Shown: in pieces, positions 1-10,470 of the stretch
Layout: each line of letters opens with the position of its first letter
Position numbering within the stretch: position 1 is the stretch's first letter
Assembly: GCA_036365515.1 (NCBI GenBank)
Contig: CM070874.1
Coordinates: 213,270,942-213,334,941, forward strand
DNA: 64,000 nucleotides
Direction: 5' to 3'
Source: Torymus aiolomorphi
Taxonomy: Eukaryota; Arthropoda; Insecta; Hymenoptera; Torymidae
The notes under the pieces: generated by a model
Databases searched by the model: none
What the model was told of the DNA's origin: nothing
What the model saw: the letters and a program-made list of their open reading frames with translations, nothing else
Program-made: the position numbers and the translations under genes

Positions 1-1080
1 CGGTTGACGAGTTAAATTTTTAACGGAGACACGCATGCAGAAGATCCGCCGTAATGTACGACACGTACTATCCGCACAACGTGTTTAGCGTGCTATCTAT
101 GTATCCTACACGTCGAAATTTTTATCTCTTATATCAGCGTGTATCAGTGTTAAAAAGTTTATACCGGTTTACAAGGGGAGTATCAATCCACCGATAAACC
201 AGCGGATGCACGGTGGTAAATTTCTCAAAGATTATTGACATCGTTGTTGTATTGCAAAAATTTTACGAGCGTACTTGAGGCTCTTTTCGTCTATTAGGCG
301 CGAAATAACAAAGTTTATGCGCATAATTTTTATCAAACGCGATGCGGCATTTAAGGCGAAATATTGGCTCACCGCGCGGCGAGAGAGAGAGAGAGAGAGA
401 GAGCGAGAGACAGAGAGAGAGAGAGAGACAGAGAGAAAGGGTGTGGAAATGATCACGTTTCTACTATGTAAATAAACCATTAAAAAAAATTTTCGCCTGC
501 GCAGAAATTCAAAGTGAAAGCCGTGTACACGAGATTTTGAAACGCACACAGCGGCAAAATTAAAAAAAAAATCTGAACGAGAAAAATAAAACTACGCTTA
601 TTTATTATATTTTACGAGTACTCTCCTTCGCGTGTAGCTTCACTTAAACTAGAATTTTGAAGTGTTCCACTTTCGTGACATGTTCCAGCGCACGGGATTT
701 TACATGTGTGATGCGTGTAGCTACATTAAAACTACATTTCGCCATGTGCGTTGTCGGTTATAATTACGCGATGCGCAGTTCGTCTTCGTCTCGCGCGCTT
801 TTTGTAATGTCAAATTAAACGTACATAAAAGAGCTCGTTTTTAACGAAAGTCGACACAGCATACCTAATAAGCTCCGATGTGATTTCGTCCGGAAAAATC
901 CAGCGGTGCATGCCGAAAGCACTCAAGACCGGAGCCCATGAAAATGCATGAAAGAAAATGAATTTTCATGCCGAAATGAAAATGCATCCCGCCGGCAACA
1001 CAAATTTTCTGCCATTATACATATTCTATGGTCACCGTTGTACACGTATTTAAATTAATGTTGTCTTCTTTTTAATACAG
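1..1080. other. Intergenic sequence with a GA microsatellite, no gene seen
   Basis: I find no coding region here. Positions 381-436 are a (GA)n run; open frames crossing it exist only because of the dinucleotide repeat. Around 930-990 there is a short cluster of ATGAAAATGCAT-like direct and inverted copies. A pyrimidine stretch ending TTTTTAATACAG at 1080 is a good splice acceptor for the exon that follows, so an upstream exon could lie in this segment or before the window. I could not identify one. Confidence 0.5.
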
Positions 1081-1528
1081 ATACCAATCAGTATTTCATA
1101 CTATACCGTCTCTGGGGAGTATCGGGAATGCCCGAGCAAAAGAGCTTGCAGGCGAAATCTGGGGCACGCAAGATAAATGGAGAGACATAAAAAATTGTTG
1201 CGGTTTAGTTCGTACGAACGAAACCGTCGAACAGTTTCAAAGGAACAAATTCCGAAAAAGTGGAAAAAAAGTGCTTCTCAAATTTTTACGAGAACAACTG
1301 TAAGTTAACGTTTCTTTGGAAAAGGACATTTTTATTAGTTTTTCATTAATTTTTCTTATATGAATTTGTTACAGAGTATTGAAAAGCCAAAATTTGTTCG
1401 AGCAAAAAGAAAAAAGCTTAAACATTATTGAAAAATCAGTGGAAGACTTCAAACAACTTCCAGCTGAGGAAATTTTTAAAAATATTGATGAACTATGCAC
1501 GCAAAGAATCACACAAGAATCAAAGTGA
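1081..1528 (+). CDS. Two-exon gene fragment, unrecognised protein (3' end)
   Basis: Two exons can be read. Exon A is 1081-1299, entered from an acceptor ending at 1080 (TTTTTAATACAG) and leaving through a consensus donor GTAAGT at 1300. Exon B is 1375-1528, after the acceptor TTTGTTACAG at 1374, and ends in TGA at 1526-1528. The frame is kept exactly across the 75-bp intron, giving about 123 residues. The protein is charged. It begins near YQSVFHTIPSLGSIGNARAK, has a basic patch (QRNKFRKSGKKVLLKF), and ends in a Lys/Glu-rich, probably helical stretch (EDFKQLPAEEIFKNIDEL). I do not recognise the family. No start codon is visible, so the 5' exons are missing or outside the window. It may be a host gene or the C-terminus of a DNA-transposon protein. 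Matched splice sites and preserved frame make a chance ORF unlikely. Confidence 0.6.
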
Positions 1529-1652
1529 TAGCGCAGCGGATACGTTGCGCCGCTAGCGCTTTGATGGACGTTGCGTTATTAAATTATGAGTAAGTAATCT
1601 CATAATTCCAGTAATTTAAAAATCATGTACTTTCACTTTTAACCCTTGACAG

Positions 1653-1908
1653 TGGCAGCACAGTCTCCTTGATGGACGACATCATGAACGGCACGCCAGC
1701 CGCAGATTCCCGCGCCAAACTCCGCTCTGCATCCCACGCTTCTAGCTCAATAAAGACGTTGATGAGAACTCCAGGCTGCAAGGCTAATATGGGGTCAAAA
1801 ATCCTCAACGCAAGGGACAAGGATACGGCAGAGAAGGTCGTAGAAGAGACCAGGATCCATCCTGAGACGAGCTTACAGGCGGGTTTAACGGGTATGTTGA
1901 ATGTGTAG
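1653..1908 (+). CDS. Coding-like exon, unrecognised
   Basis: A frame opens after a plausible acceptor (TTTTAACCCTTGACAG, ending at 1652) and runs about 84 codons to TAG at 1908. The first ATG in frame is at 1672 (MDDIMNGTPAADSRAKLRSA). The product is polar, rich in Ser, Lys and Ala, with no motif I recognise. AATAAA lies just past the stop near 1910, which fits a terminal exon. It starts only 125 bases after the stop of the preceding exon and has higher GC than its surroundings, so it could be an alternative last exon of the same gene. A GTATGT donor-like site near 1892 would allow splicing onward instead. Function unknown. Confidence 0.35.
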
Positions 1909-1955
1909 AATAAAAAGTTCATACTTTTGATTTATGAATTAATAAATACAACATT

Positions 1956-2240
1956 ATGTCTTTTATTGTGCCTGGCTCTTCCTCGGAACCAGCGCCGACC
2001 GTCGTACCGAAGGCGTCGTCCGCTACCGCCAAGAAATTCACCGTTTCTTCGCCGGGCAAGAAACTGACCATGGCCAATAGCACCCGATCCGGTAGTGGTG
2101 AAAAAGAGATGGAGATGTCGCCCGGCTCTTCTCCGGAACAAGTACTGGATACCGACCACGGAAGAAAAAGAATTACGTCGCCTACTCCGCAAGTGCTAGC
2201 ATGTGCATCATTGTCGGAGGCAAAAGACGCGAAAAAGTGA
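1956..2240 (+). CDS. Ser/Lys/Pro-rich coding-like frame, unrecognised
   Basis: An ATG-started frame of 94 codons encodes a low-complexity polar protein rich in Ser, Pro, Thr and Lys (for example KKFTVSSPGKKLTMANS and EMEMSPGSSPEQ). It ends with Lys-rich KDAKK before TGA. This composition resembles the disordered tail of a nuclear protein. It follows the previous coding-like exon by 48 bases in a different frame. The opposite strand is also open across the interval, so coding status is not certain; I prefer the plus strand because its composition is more protein-like and its neighbours are on the same strand. No family is recognised. Confidence 0.3.
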   Translation: MSFIVPGSSSEPAPTVVPKASSATAKKFTVSSPGKKLTMANSTRSGSGEKEMEMSPGSSPEQVLDTDHGRKRITSPTPQVLACASLSEAKDAKK

Positions 2241-2645
2241 GCAAAAAAAGATAAATCCAGAAGCAATATAACTTTATTGAATTATAATATAAAAAAAAAT
2301 TGTCGGTTTCCACGCAGCTTATTTGCCTAGCGCGTATCCTCCCACACCTTTATTTTTCCTTTCCTGTTATTACATCATAACCTATACATTTCCTGAGAGC
2401 CCCTCTTTTCTATAAACTGTTTTTTCCATAACTTTCATCCATTCCGCATTCGCCCAGGGTTATGTCTGTGGGGCGGGGAAAACCTATTGACAAACCATGT
2501 GGGATAAATCCTAATTAGGAAAACCCCGGGATGGTCGGTTATCGGAATAATTCAGTTTGGATGTCCGCCGTCGATATATTTTATTAACATTATAACATTG
2601 GATGTTTTTCATTAACTTTTCTGTATATTATATATATAATATATA
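2241..2645. other. Intergenic, nothing recognised
   Basis: This is mixed-composition sequence between the coding-like frames and the palindrome. I see no open frame with protein-like composition, no terminal repeat and no RNA gene. Confidence 0.4.
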
Positions 2646-3536
2646 TATGAAGGCATTTATAAAGTTTCTGTGAAAATTCATGGACATTTCGTAAGCTCAA
2701 GCCTGGAAATACGCATTGCTATAAACATTAGCCGTCGTATCATGAAGTTGCCGCTTGCTAGCTAGAGTTCGTTATTCCAAACAATTCCGTTCTCTTAATT
2801 CCTATTCCTTGAACGTCTGGTAAATCGTCTGTCCGGTTGTAAAAACCGATTTTTAATTCTCAGTTATAAATTCATTTATAGTGATTTCCACGATAACGTG
2901 AACGTGATAACCAAACTTTCAATATATTTGGAAAAAATAGGTTTGCTATTTTTTTTATTATTCGCCCTGCGTTAATTTTGACTGAGCTATTGCTTTCCTC
3001 GAGCCCGAAAACCCTTAGATCCGTGACCTTCCTGACTATTTTGTAATTTGTCTGGGAAAAAATCTAATATCCGGATAGTTTGGGTCACGCGGTATATATA
3101 TATATATCCGGATATTAGATTTTTTCCCAGACAAATTACAAAATAGTCAGGAAGGTCACGGATCTAAGGGTTTTCGGGCTCGAGGAAAGCAATAGCTCAG
3201 TCAAAATTAACGCAGGGCGAATAATAAAAAAAATAGCAAACCTATTTTTTCCAAATATATTGAAAGTTTGGTTATCACGTTCACGTTATCGTGGAAATCA
3301 CTATAAATGAATTTATAACTGAGAATTAAAAATCGGTTTTTACAACCGGACAGACGATTTACCAGACGTTCAAGGAATAGGAATTAAGAGAACGGAATTG
3401 TTTGGAATAACGAACTCTAGCTAGCAAGCGGCAACTTCATGATACGACGGCTAATGTTTATAGCAATGCGTATTTCCAGGCTTGAGCTTACGAAATGTCC
3501 ATGAATTTTCACAGAAACTTTATAAATCCCTTCATA
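2646..3536. repeat. Near-perfect palindrome, about 430-bp arms
   Basis: The left arm (about 2646-3077) and right arm (about 3105-3536) are reverse complements with very few differences, separated by a 27-base spacer carrying GTTTGGGTCACGCGG and a TA run. Outer ends read TATATGAAGGCATTTATAAA on the left and the complement on the right. The right arm is also the outer part of the left inverted repeat of the following foldback element. The left arm therefore looks like an extra, head-to-head copy of that element's end. A third copy, in the same orientation as the left arm, lies at about 7570-8065. Confidence 0.9.
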
Positions 3537-4172
3537 ATACGAATGATATGCTATTTCTAATTACCAATGTGTCTTATAAAATTCATTAGATTATGTCGCA
3601 TATCGTGGGTTATACATATGTCAATGATAATGTTTACAAATACGACAGTGTCCAAAATGCATAAGAGATGGCGCCTCTGGCTTGCACATTCCACCGCCGT
3701 GCCGTATCGTCCGTGGACTACTCACCGTTACTATGTTAATGTTGGGAATAGGTATGCTGGAAAAAGCCAAATGACCTTTATTCATAATTTGTCAAAATCG
3801 ATGTTAGTTATTTTTCACTTCTTACAGCGTTACGTACTTATATTTTTCCTTACAGCGGATAAACGAACTTTCCATACTTCTTGAGTTTTTACCGTTTTTA
3901 CGTCAGAGAGAAATTTTTTATAGTATTGTTCTAATACTAATAGTACATATACATCGAGGGGGTGGGGGATAACTTGAATATAACGATGCATTTGTATCAG
4001 TTACGCATACTTTCATGCACTTTCGAAAGTGGCGTACCCAAAAGTCCCGCATGCAAAAGTACCGCATGAACGAATGAGATTTTGCGTAGCTTAGCAGCCG
4101 CACAGTAGTGTATGTTTTACTGTTCATTACAATAGCAGCTAAGCCGCCTTTATTTATAAGGAATTCCATGCT

Positions 4173-4700
4173 TCCTTAACCCTTTCCCTACCCCAAAATC
4201 GTCGAAAATTTTTTTTGGCACACCTATCGAACAAGAATTTTTGTACTTGTTATACCATACATAGAAAGAAAAAAGTCCAACTAACGAAAAACGTGGGTTG
4301 ACATTTTTTTTCCAAAAATCGATTTTTTCGATATCGTGTAAAAATTACATTTTTTTCAAATACCGACAATTTTTCCATGAAAAATGATATAGAAAATCTG
4401 AAAAAGAGAATTAAAGTAGAGAATGAGACATATAATTAGCTTTTCTGAAAATTAAAAAATGTTGATTCCTTCAAAAGTTACGTAACTTTGAAGATGAGGT
4501 TAAAATACAGAAATACTACGCCGCTGTATGAAAATCCTATTTTTTACGATTTCCACCGTTTTATAATTGCATTTTCTGTAAAACGGGTTTTCACAACTTA
4601 TTTTTACGCCGCTGTCCCGGGCACAGAGTGACTGACAATGGCGAGCGTTGTACCATCACCGAACGCCCGGCGTTTCTTCGTACTGCTCCTTCCAAGTTTT
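4173..4700. other. AT-rich interior segment starting with a piggyBac-like end
   Basis: TTAACCCTTTCCCTACCCC at 4177-4195 resembles the TTAA-plus-CCCTTT start of piggyBac-type elements. I could not find the matching GGGAAAGGGTTAA end in this segment. The rest is AT-rich with homopolymer runs and a GC-richer patch near 4610-4690. It is a possible solo or truncated MITE end. Confidence 0.25.
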
Positions 4701-5850
4701 GTACAAATTCTGATAAAGTTATGCCGATAATTGAATGAAATACTACCAAAGTTTTAATAAAGCTCCTCAAAAGTGAAAGTTTAGTAGTTCTGCCAAAGCT
4801 TAAAGAAAGCTTGCTAAAGTTTGGATAAAGTTTCTCCGACGTGAAAGTTTACATGAAGTTTTGCTAAAGTTTTGATAAAGTTTCTCCGAAGTGAAAGTTT
4901 ACAGAATGTTTTTCCAAAGTTTAGATAAAGTTTTGCTAAACTTTGGATAAATATTCTCAGAAGTAAATACGTAGAAGTTTTGCCAAAGTTTAAATAAAGT
5001 TTAGCTAAAGTTTGGATAAAGTTTGTCAGAAATAGAAGTTTTAGAGTATGTTTTGTCAAAGTATAGAGAAAGTTATCCTAAAGTTTAGATAAAATTTCTC
5101 AGAAGTGAAAGTTTACAGGAAGTTTGCCAAAATTTAAAGAAAGCTTGGATAAAGTTTGTATAAACTTTCTTCAAAGTGAAAGTTTAGAGAATCTTTTGCC
5201 AAAGTTTAGAGAAAGTTATGCTAAAGTTTGGACAAAGTTTGGATAAAGTTTCTCCGACATGAAAGTTTTGTGGAAGTTTAGCCAAAGTTTAGATAAAGTT
5301 TTTTCAAAGTTTGGATAAAGTTTGGATACAATTTCTCCAATGTTAAAGTTTAGAGAATGTGTTGCCAAAGTTTAAATAAAGTTTTTCTAAAGTATGGATA
5401 AAGTTTGGATAAAGTTTCTCCAAAGTGAAAGTTTAGAGAATGTTTTGCCAAAGTTTAGATAAAGTTTTTCTAAAGTTTTGGTAAAGTTTGCATAAAGTTT
5501 CTCCGAAGTGAAAGATTAGAGAATTTTTTGCCAAAGTTTAGAAAAAGTTTTGCTAATATTCGGATAAAGTTTCTCCAACATGAAAGTTTTAAGGAAGTTT
5601 TGCCAAAGTTTAGGTAAAGTTTTGCTAAGGTTTAGATCAAGTTTGGATTGTTTCTACGAAGGAAAGTTTAGAAAATGTTTTGCCAAAGTTTAAAGAAAGT
5701 TTTGTTAAAGTTCGGATAAAAGTTCTCCGACATGAAAGTTTTGAGGAAGTTTTGCCAAAGTTTAGATAAAGGTTTGCTAAAGTTTGGATTAAGTTACTGT
5801 GAAATGAAAGTTTACATGAAGTTTTGTCAAAGTTTAAGTTGCAAGACTTT
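4700..5850. repeat. Minisatellite, AAGTTTGGATAAAGTTT type
   Basis: Dozens of imperfect copies of a 17-20 base motif (AAAGTTTGGATAAAGTTT, often followed by TCTCCGAAGTGAAAG) fill this stretch. Higher-order blocks of about 90-100 bases are visible, marked by recurring CTCCGAAGTGAAAGTTTA. Open frames here are by-products of the repeat. Confidence 0.9.
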
Positions 5851-6420
5851 AAGCCATACTATTACTTAGACTTCTTGAAAATCTTTAGCTAGACTTTACG
5901 TGAGACTTTTAGCCAAACTTTAAGCGAGACCTTAAGCTAGATTTTTAGCAAGACTTTTAGCCAGACTTTAAGCCAGACTTTTAGCCAGACTATAAGCCAG
6001 ACTTTAAGCCAGTTTTTAAGCTAAACTTTTAGCAAGACTTATAGTCAGACTTTAAGCCAGACTTTAAGTCAGACTTTAAGCTAGTTTTTAAGCCAAACTT
6101 TTAGCAAGACTTATAGTCAGACTTTAAGCCAGACTTTTAGCCAGTCTTTAAGCCAGACTTTTGGTCAGTCTTTAAGCCAGACTTTTAGCAAGATTTTTAA
6201 CCAAACTTTAAGTCAAATTTTAAACCAGAGTTTTAGCCAGACTTAAAGCCAAACTTTTAGTTGATCTTTAAGCCAGACTTTTAGCTAGACTTTTAGCCAG
6301 TCTTTTAGCGATACTTTAAGCCAGATTTCAAGCCCGACTTTTAACCAGACTTTAACCTACATTTTAAGCCCGAATTTTAGTTATATTTGACTTTAGGCTA
6401 CACTTTAAAACAGACTTTAA
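5850..6420. repeat. Minisatellite, AGCCAGACTTTA type
   Basis: About 45 imperfect copies of a 12-base unit (AGCCAGACTTTA or AGCCAGACTTTT) follow the previous array directly. No gene is present. Confidence 0.9.
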
Positions 6421-7237
6421 GATAAAAATTAGATACAGATATTTTATTGAAAAATTAGAAGAACTTTCGGGAAACTTTATGAAAACTTTCTTAAAACTTT
6501 GCCTAAACTTTATCTCAACTACGCAAAAACTTGGAAGGCATACGTTTTCCAAAACCTATAGCAGTTCTGTCAGAATTACCTTTACTAACTTTTGCAAAAC
6601 GTCTGTAAGACTTTGTAAAAGTACTGCTGAAGTTAATAAAAGTTTTTCAAGGCGTGCGCAAAACTTTGTATCAGATATCCCAAAAATTTGCAAATATTTG
6701 CTGAAAGTTTGCCTAACATCGACTTAAGTAAGCATAAGCTTTCCCGAAATTACATAAGCTTTACCAGAATTTTAGTGAGAAACTTTGCCCTCAGAAAACA
6801 TTTAATAATTCAGTTACACGTAGCTATCTATTTATGTATAAATAAAGGTGGCTTAGATGCTATTGTAATGAACAGTGATACATACACTACTCTGCGGCTG
6901 CTAAGCAGTGCAAAATCTCTTTCATACGCGCCGTACTTTCGTCAAACTTTCGCTAACCTTTGGAGAAACTTCATCTAAACTTGCACTTAGACAAACTTTA
7001 TCCAAACTCGCAAAACTTGATCCAAACATTCGCAATACTTTCTATGGGGGAAATGTAGAATTATTTTAATAATTTATTTCCAATATATGGACAATTTGGA
7101 TAAAGTTTGTCTAAAGCGAATGTTTATACAAAGAATCTCCGAAGTTTAGCGAAAGTTTTGGTAAAGTTTTACCATACACTTTGCCAGACTTTCAGCCACA
7201 CTTTCAGCCAGACTGTAAGCTAGACTTTAAGCCAGAC
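6421..7237. repeat. Degenerate inverted continuation of the minisatellite
   Basis: The motif reappears mostly as its complement (AAACTTTATCC, CAAAACTTTG), so the interior as a whole is weakly inverted. A piece at 6825-6950 is the reverse complement of 4040-4170. AGCCAGACTTTA copies recur at 7180-7235 just before the right arm. Confidence 0.7.
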
Positions 7238-8118
7238 TCGTTTATCCGTTGTAAGGAAAAATATAAGCTCGTTACGCTATAAGAAGTGAAAAATAACTAA
7301 CATTGATCTTGACAAATTATGAATAAATCTCATTTGGCTTTTTTCAGCATATTCCCAACATTAACATACAGCAACGGTGAGTAGTCCGCGAATGATATAG
7401 CACGGCGGTGGAATGTGCACGCCAGCGGCGCCATCTCTTAGGAATTTCGGGCACTGTCGTATTTGTAAACATTCTCATTGACATGATATGTATAACCCAC
7501 AATATGCGAGATAATCTAATGAATTTTATATGGCACATTGGTAATTAGAAATAGCACGCCATCGGTATTATGAAGGGATTCATAAAGCTTCTGTGAAAAT
7601 TCATGGACATTTCGTAAGCTCAAGCCTGGAAATACGCATTGCTATAAACATTATCCGTCGTATCATGAAGTTGCCGCTTGCTAGCTACAGTTCGTTTTTC
7701 AGAGCGATTCTGTCCTCATAATTCCTGTTCCTCGAACGTCTGGTAAATCGTCTTTCCGGTCGTAGAAACCGATTTTTAATTCTCAATTATAAATTCATTT
7801 ATAGTGATTTGGAGGTCGGACAAAGGCACTATGGTCTTTAAATTTAATAAACTTCGATACATGATCGTGATAACCAAACTTTCAATATATTTCGAAAAAA
7901 TAGTTTTGCTATTTTTTTTATTATTCGCCGTACATTAATTTTGACTGCGCCATTACATTCCTCGGACCCGAAAACCCTTAGATCCGTCACCTTCCCGAAC
8001 ATTATGCAATTTGTCTGGCAAAAAATCTAATCTCCGAATAGTTTGGGTGTCACGCGGTATATATAATATCATAATTTACTATATTTTATTAATTAATAAT
8101 CAATTAATTTTTATATAG

Positions 8119-8254
8119 ATTAAAGATAGCGCACTGGACCGACATTTATGAAGAAGGAGAGGTAGTAATCATAAAATATGGAAAACACCCATGGTGGCCA
8201 TCTATCATCAAAGACAAAATGTTTAAGAAAAATGAAGAAGGATTGTTGTTTTAG
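8119..8254 (+). pseudogene. PWWP-domain exon relic
   Basis: After an acceptor-like TTTTTATATAG (ending 8118) a frame of 44 codons runs to TAG at 8252-8254. It contains GEVVIIKYGKHPWWPSIIKD, which has the hallmark of a PWWP module: a short first strand, then Lys-Tyr-Gly-Lys, then the Pro-Trp-Trp-Pro core. PWWP modules are chromatin readers that bind methylated histone H3 tails and DNA. Only the first third of such a domain is present, so this is an isolated exon or a truncated gene. It lies 50 bases past the right end of the foldback element and about 360 bases before the mariner. The motif call is reasonable; the parent protein is unknown, and whether it is still spliced into a gene cannot be told. 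Confidence 0.5.
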
Positions 8255-8445
8255 ATATAGTTAAACAAAACTTTTTCCTATTTAATATTTTCACGTAAAT
8301 CAACTCCCGACGACTTAGACTTATAAAAACGATTTTAAACGCCAAAATATACATAATATAGACGATTTTTGCTTATCGTACAAAGAATTGATTTCCAATA
8401 GATTTCTTAAATACAAAGGATATAGATATCATTTAAATACCATTA

Positions 8446-8591
8446 GATATTGCAGAAAGGAAAGAAAGAAATTTATTTAAAATCTTTAATAAGAAAAATA
8501 TAAAAAAGTTCTCTTTAACCGACTTTGACAATCTGTATGAAAATATAACGCAAAATAAAAAAAAACGCAATTTCAAAAAGCACGGAATTTA
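8446..8591 (+). pseudogene. Lys-rich coding-like exon, unrecognised
   Basis: A frame open for about 47 codons to TAG at 8589-8591 encodes a basic stretch (FKIFNKKNIKKFSLTDFDNL and ITQNKKKRNFKKHGI). It contains an acceptor-like ATATTGCAG near 8455-8463. It lies downstream of the PWWP-like exon on the same strand, so both could be exons of one decayed gene. AT-rich sequence easily produces Lys/Asn-rich frames, so support is weak. Confidence 0.25.
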
Positions 8592-8616
8592 GCAAAGAAA
8601 ATGGAATAAAGAAGTA

Positions 8617-9768
8617 TTGGGTATACAAATAAGTTTCCGCCGTTTTCAAGAGATGGCTCCACCGACAAGATTACTTTGAAATCATCAGATGTAAAATGTC
8701 ACATAGAAAGTTTGGACACCTGGCAAGAATATAACCTTAAAATACTATTGACTTTGTATTGGCAGTATATGCTGCTTTGAGTGAGAGAAGTTGTCGTGAG
8801 TGGTTTCAAAAGTTTAAAAACGGCGAGTTTGATGTGGAAGATAAAGAACGCGAAGGAAGGCCAGTCAAGTTTGAAGACGCTGAGTTAGAGGCATTATTGG
8901 ACCCAGACTCATGCCAAACTGAAGAGCAGCTCGCAGAAAGCTTGGGAGTGACTCAACAAGCGATTTCACTCCGTCTCAAGACCATTGGTATGGTACAAAA
9001 GCAAGGAAATTATGTTCCGCGTGAACTGAAACCCAGAGACGTCGAGCGCCGTCTTTTCACGTGCGAACAACTTCTCCAAAGACAAAGTCGAAAGGGTTTT
9101 TTGCATCGAATAGTGACGGGGGATGAAAAGTGGATCTACTACGACAACCCAAAGCGTAAGAAATCATGGGGTAAGCCCGGCCATGTACCAACTTCAACGG
9201 CGAAACCGAATATTTATGGCAAAAAGTTAATGTTGTGCATTTGGTGGGATCAGCGGAGTAATCTATTACGAGCTACTCCAGCCTAACGAAACTATCACTG
9301 GAGAATGTTATCAACAGCAACTGTTGCAATTGAGCAGAGAATTGAAGCTTAAATGCACCCAATATGCCAAAAGACATGACAAAGTGATTTTTTAGCACGA
9401 CAACGCTCGGCCACATGTTGTAAAAGTCGTCAAGGATACTTTGGAAGCTTTACAATGGGATGTCTTACCCCACCCGCCGTATTCACCAGACATTGCTCCT
9501 TCGGACTACCACTTGTTCCGGTCGCTGGCTCACGCCCTGGTCAAGTAGCACTTCACTTCTTACGAAGAAGCCAAAAATTGGATCGATTCATGGGTAGCCT
9601 CAAAAGATAAAGAGTTTTTTCGACGTGGCATCCGAATGCTGCCAGAAAGATGGCAAAAAGTAGTAGCCAATGACGGATAATATTTTGAATAAAATGTAAC
9701 GTATATTTTTTTTACAATAAATTGATAATTTTTATGAAAAAACGGCGGAAACTTATTAGTATTTACAA
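8617..9768 (+). mobile_element. mariner-family DNA transposon (1152 bp), inactive
   Basis: The ends are 30-base terminal inverted repeats: 8617-8646 begins TTGGGTATACAAATAAGTTT, and 9739-9768 read from the other strand begins TTGTAAATACTAATAAGTTT. Both continue into CCGCCGTTTT. They are flanked by TA at 8615-8616 and 9769-9770, the usual mariner target duplication. Length and a single transposase relic fit the family. The coding region is broken, so this copy could move only if a related transposase acted on it. Confidence 0.93.
8759..9680 (+). pseudogene. mariner transposase pseudogene
   Basis: The frame starting near 8759 gives the second half of the N-terminal helix-turn-helix region (SERSCREWFQKFKNGEF), the linker with EGRP, and the second helix-turn-helix (EEQLAESLGVTQQAISLRL). 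It then gives the first catalytic Asp in TGDEKWIYYDN. After WWDQ at about 9255 the frame shifts. The other frame carries the second Asp in HDNARPH (about 9397-9417) and the third in SPDIAPSDYHLF, the D..D34D pattern of mariner. Two in-frame stops interrupt it (TAG at 9393-9395 and 9546-9548) before the final TAA at 9678-9680. The first 30 or so residues expected of a mariner transposase are absent or unreadable upstream. Three lesions mean no functional product. Confidence 0.92.
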
Positions 9769-9770
9769 TA

Positions 9771-9940
9771 ATTTTAATGGATCTGATGATTTATTTTAAA
9801 CCTTAACCACATAATATTATAATTTTATCTATAACATATAAATGCATACACACCAATATACGTATAATTTTTTTTTTTCTCACAGTCTCTAAGTAATTAT
9901 TATTAACAAGCGTACGATTTTATTGATCGATGGAATGAAC
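9771..9940. other. AT-rich spacer
   Basis: Short AT-rich sequence after the mariner element with no recognisable feature. Confidence 0.4.
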
Positions 9941-10470
9941 GACGTATGTACGATCTTACCTGATTCTCGGCGAGCCGAGATCCAGGAACAATGGATGAAA
10001 AAGCTTCACTTGTATTCTTTCTTTGTTATTACTTATATATTTATAATATATGAAATATAATTCAATTTTTAATATTTTGAGAAGAAAATGTACTGAGGTC
10101 AGTTAAAAGAACAATAGAGATTAATAGTTAAAAGAACTTAAATCGGTTTTTTCTAATCTTCCCAGATCTCGGTTGCCGAGAATCAGGTAAATCATCAGGC
10201 AACGAATTTTGCCAATGAAACGCGTCGCTTCTCTTTGCAAATACCAATGCTTAATCTATATGCGAAAGGAGAAAAATGTGATGCAATATATACTTAAACA
10301 AACGGATTTATTTGGTATTATTGTCTTTATAACTGTACTGATTTCATCCAATTTCCACAATTCGGCGACCGAATTTTGGGAGTGCTGTCTAAGGTTGTAT
10401 TGACTATAAGACGAAAATAGTGGCATGATATTCCAAATTTGATAGTCATTAAATATCATAAATATAGAGA
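9941..10470. repeat. Members of the 345-bp AGATCTCGGTCGCCGAG repeat, one inverted
   Basis: At 10140-10400 lies one copy of a unit recognised by CAGATCTCGGTTGCCGAGAA, then GCAACGAATTTTGCCAATGA, then CGGATTTATTTGG, then ATTCGGCGACCGAATTTTGG. The same order recurs at 11970-12166 and several times at 45519-47040. At 9948-9995 the core is present in the opposite orientation (TTACCTGATTCTCGGCGAGC). No coding function is evident. Confidence 0.8.

Larger units (their letters stand above)
3105..8065. mobile_element. Foldback-type element with long inverted repeats and minisatellite interior
   Basis: The left inverted repeat (about 3105-3862) matches the right (about 7238-8044) as reverse complements, including the segment near GGATAAACGA that marks the inner border. 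The right arm carries an insertion of about 45 bases near 7813-7860 that the left arm lacks. A second inverted pair lies farther in (about 4040-4170 against 6825-6950). Between are tandem minisatellites and no transposase. The right outer edge reads GTTTGGGTGTCACGCGGTAT, and the same terminal motif is at 3078-3098 after the extra copy. Foldback elements are known for long, partly tandem-repetitive inverted ends, so I classify it by structure only. The superfamily is undetermined because I cannot define a target duplication. Confidence 0.7.

Noticed and set aside
232..549. Open frames on both strands over the GA run
   Set aside because: They exist only because (GA)n lacks stops; composition is pure Ser/Leu or Arg/Glu.
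1919..2266. Minus-strand gene of 115 codons
   Set aside because: It mirrors the plus-strand Ser/Lys-rich frame, and neighbouring coding-like exons with splice sites are on the plus strand.
3567..3884. 105-codon frame in the left inverted arm, with a 64-codon relative at 7344-7538
   Set aside because: Both lie in the foldback arms and are not similarly preserved; no protein-like motif.
4177..4700. Complete piggyBac-type element
   Set aside because: Only one CCCTTTCCCTACC-like end was found; no matching right end.
4814..5059. Minus-strand frame of 81 codons
   Set aside because: A by-product of the AAGTTTGGATAAAG minisatellite.
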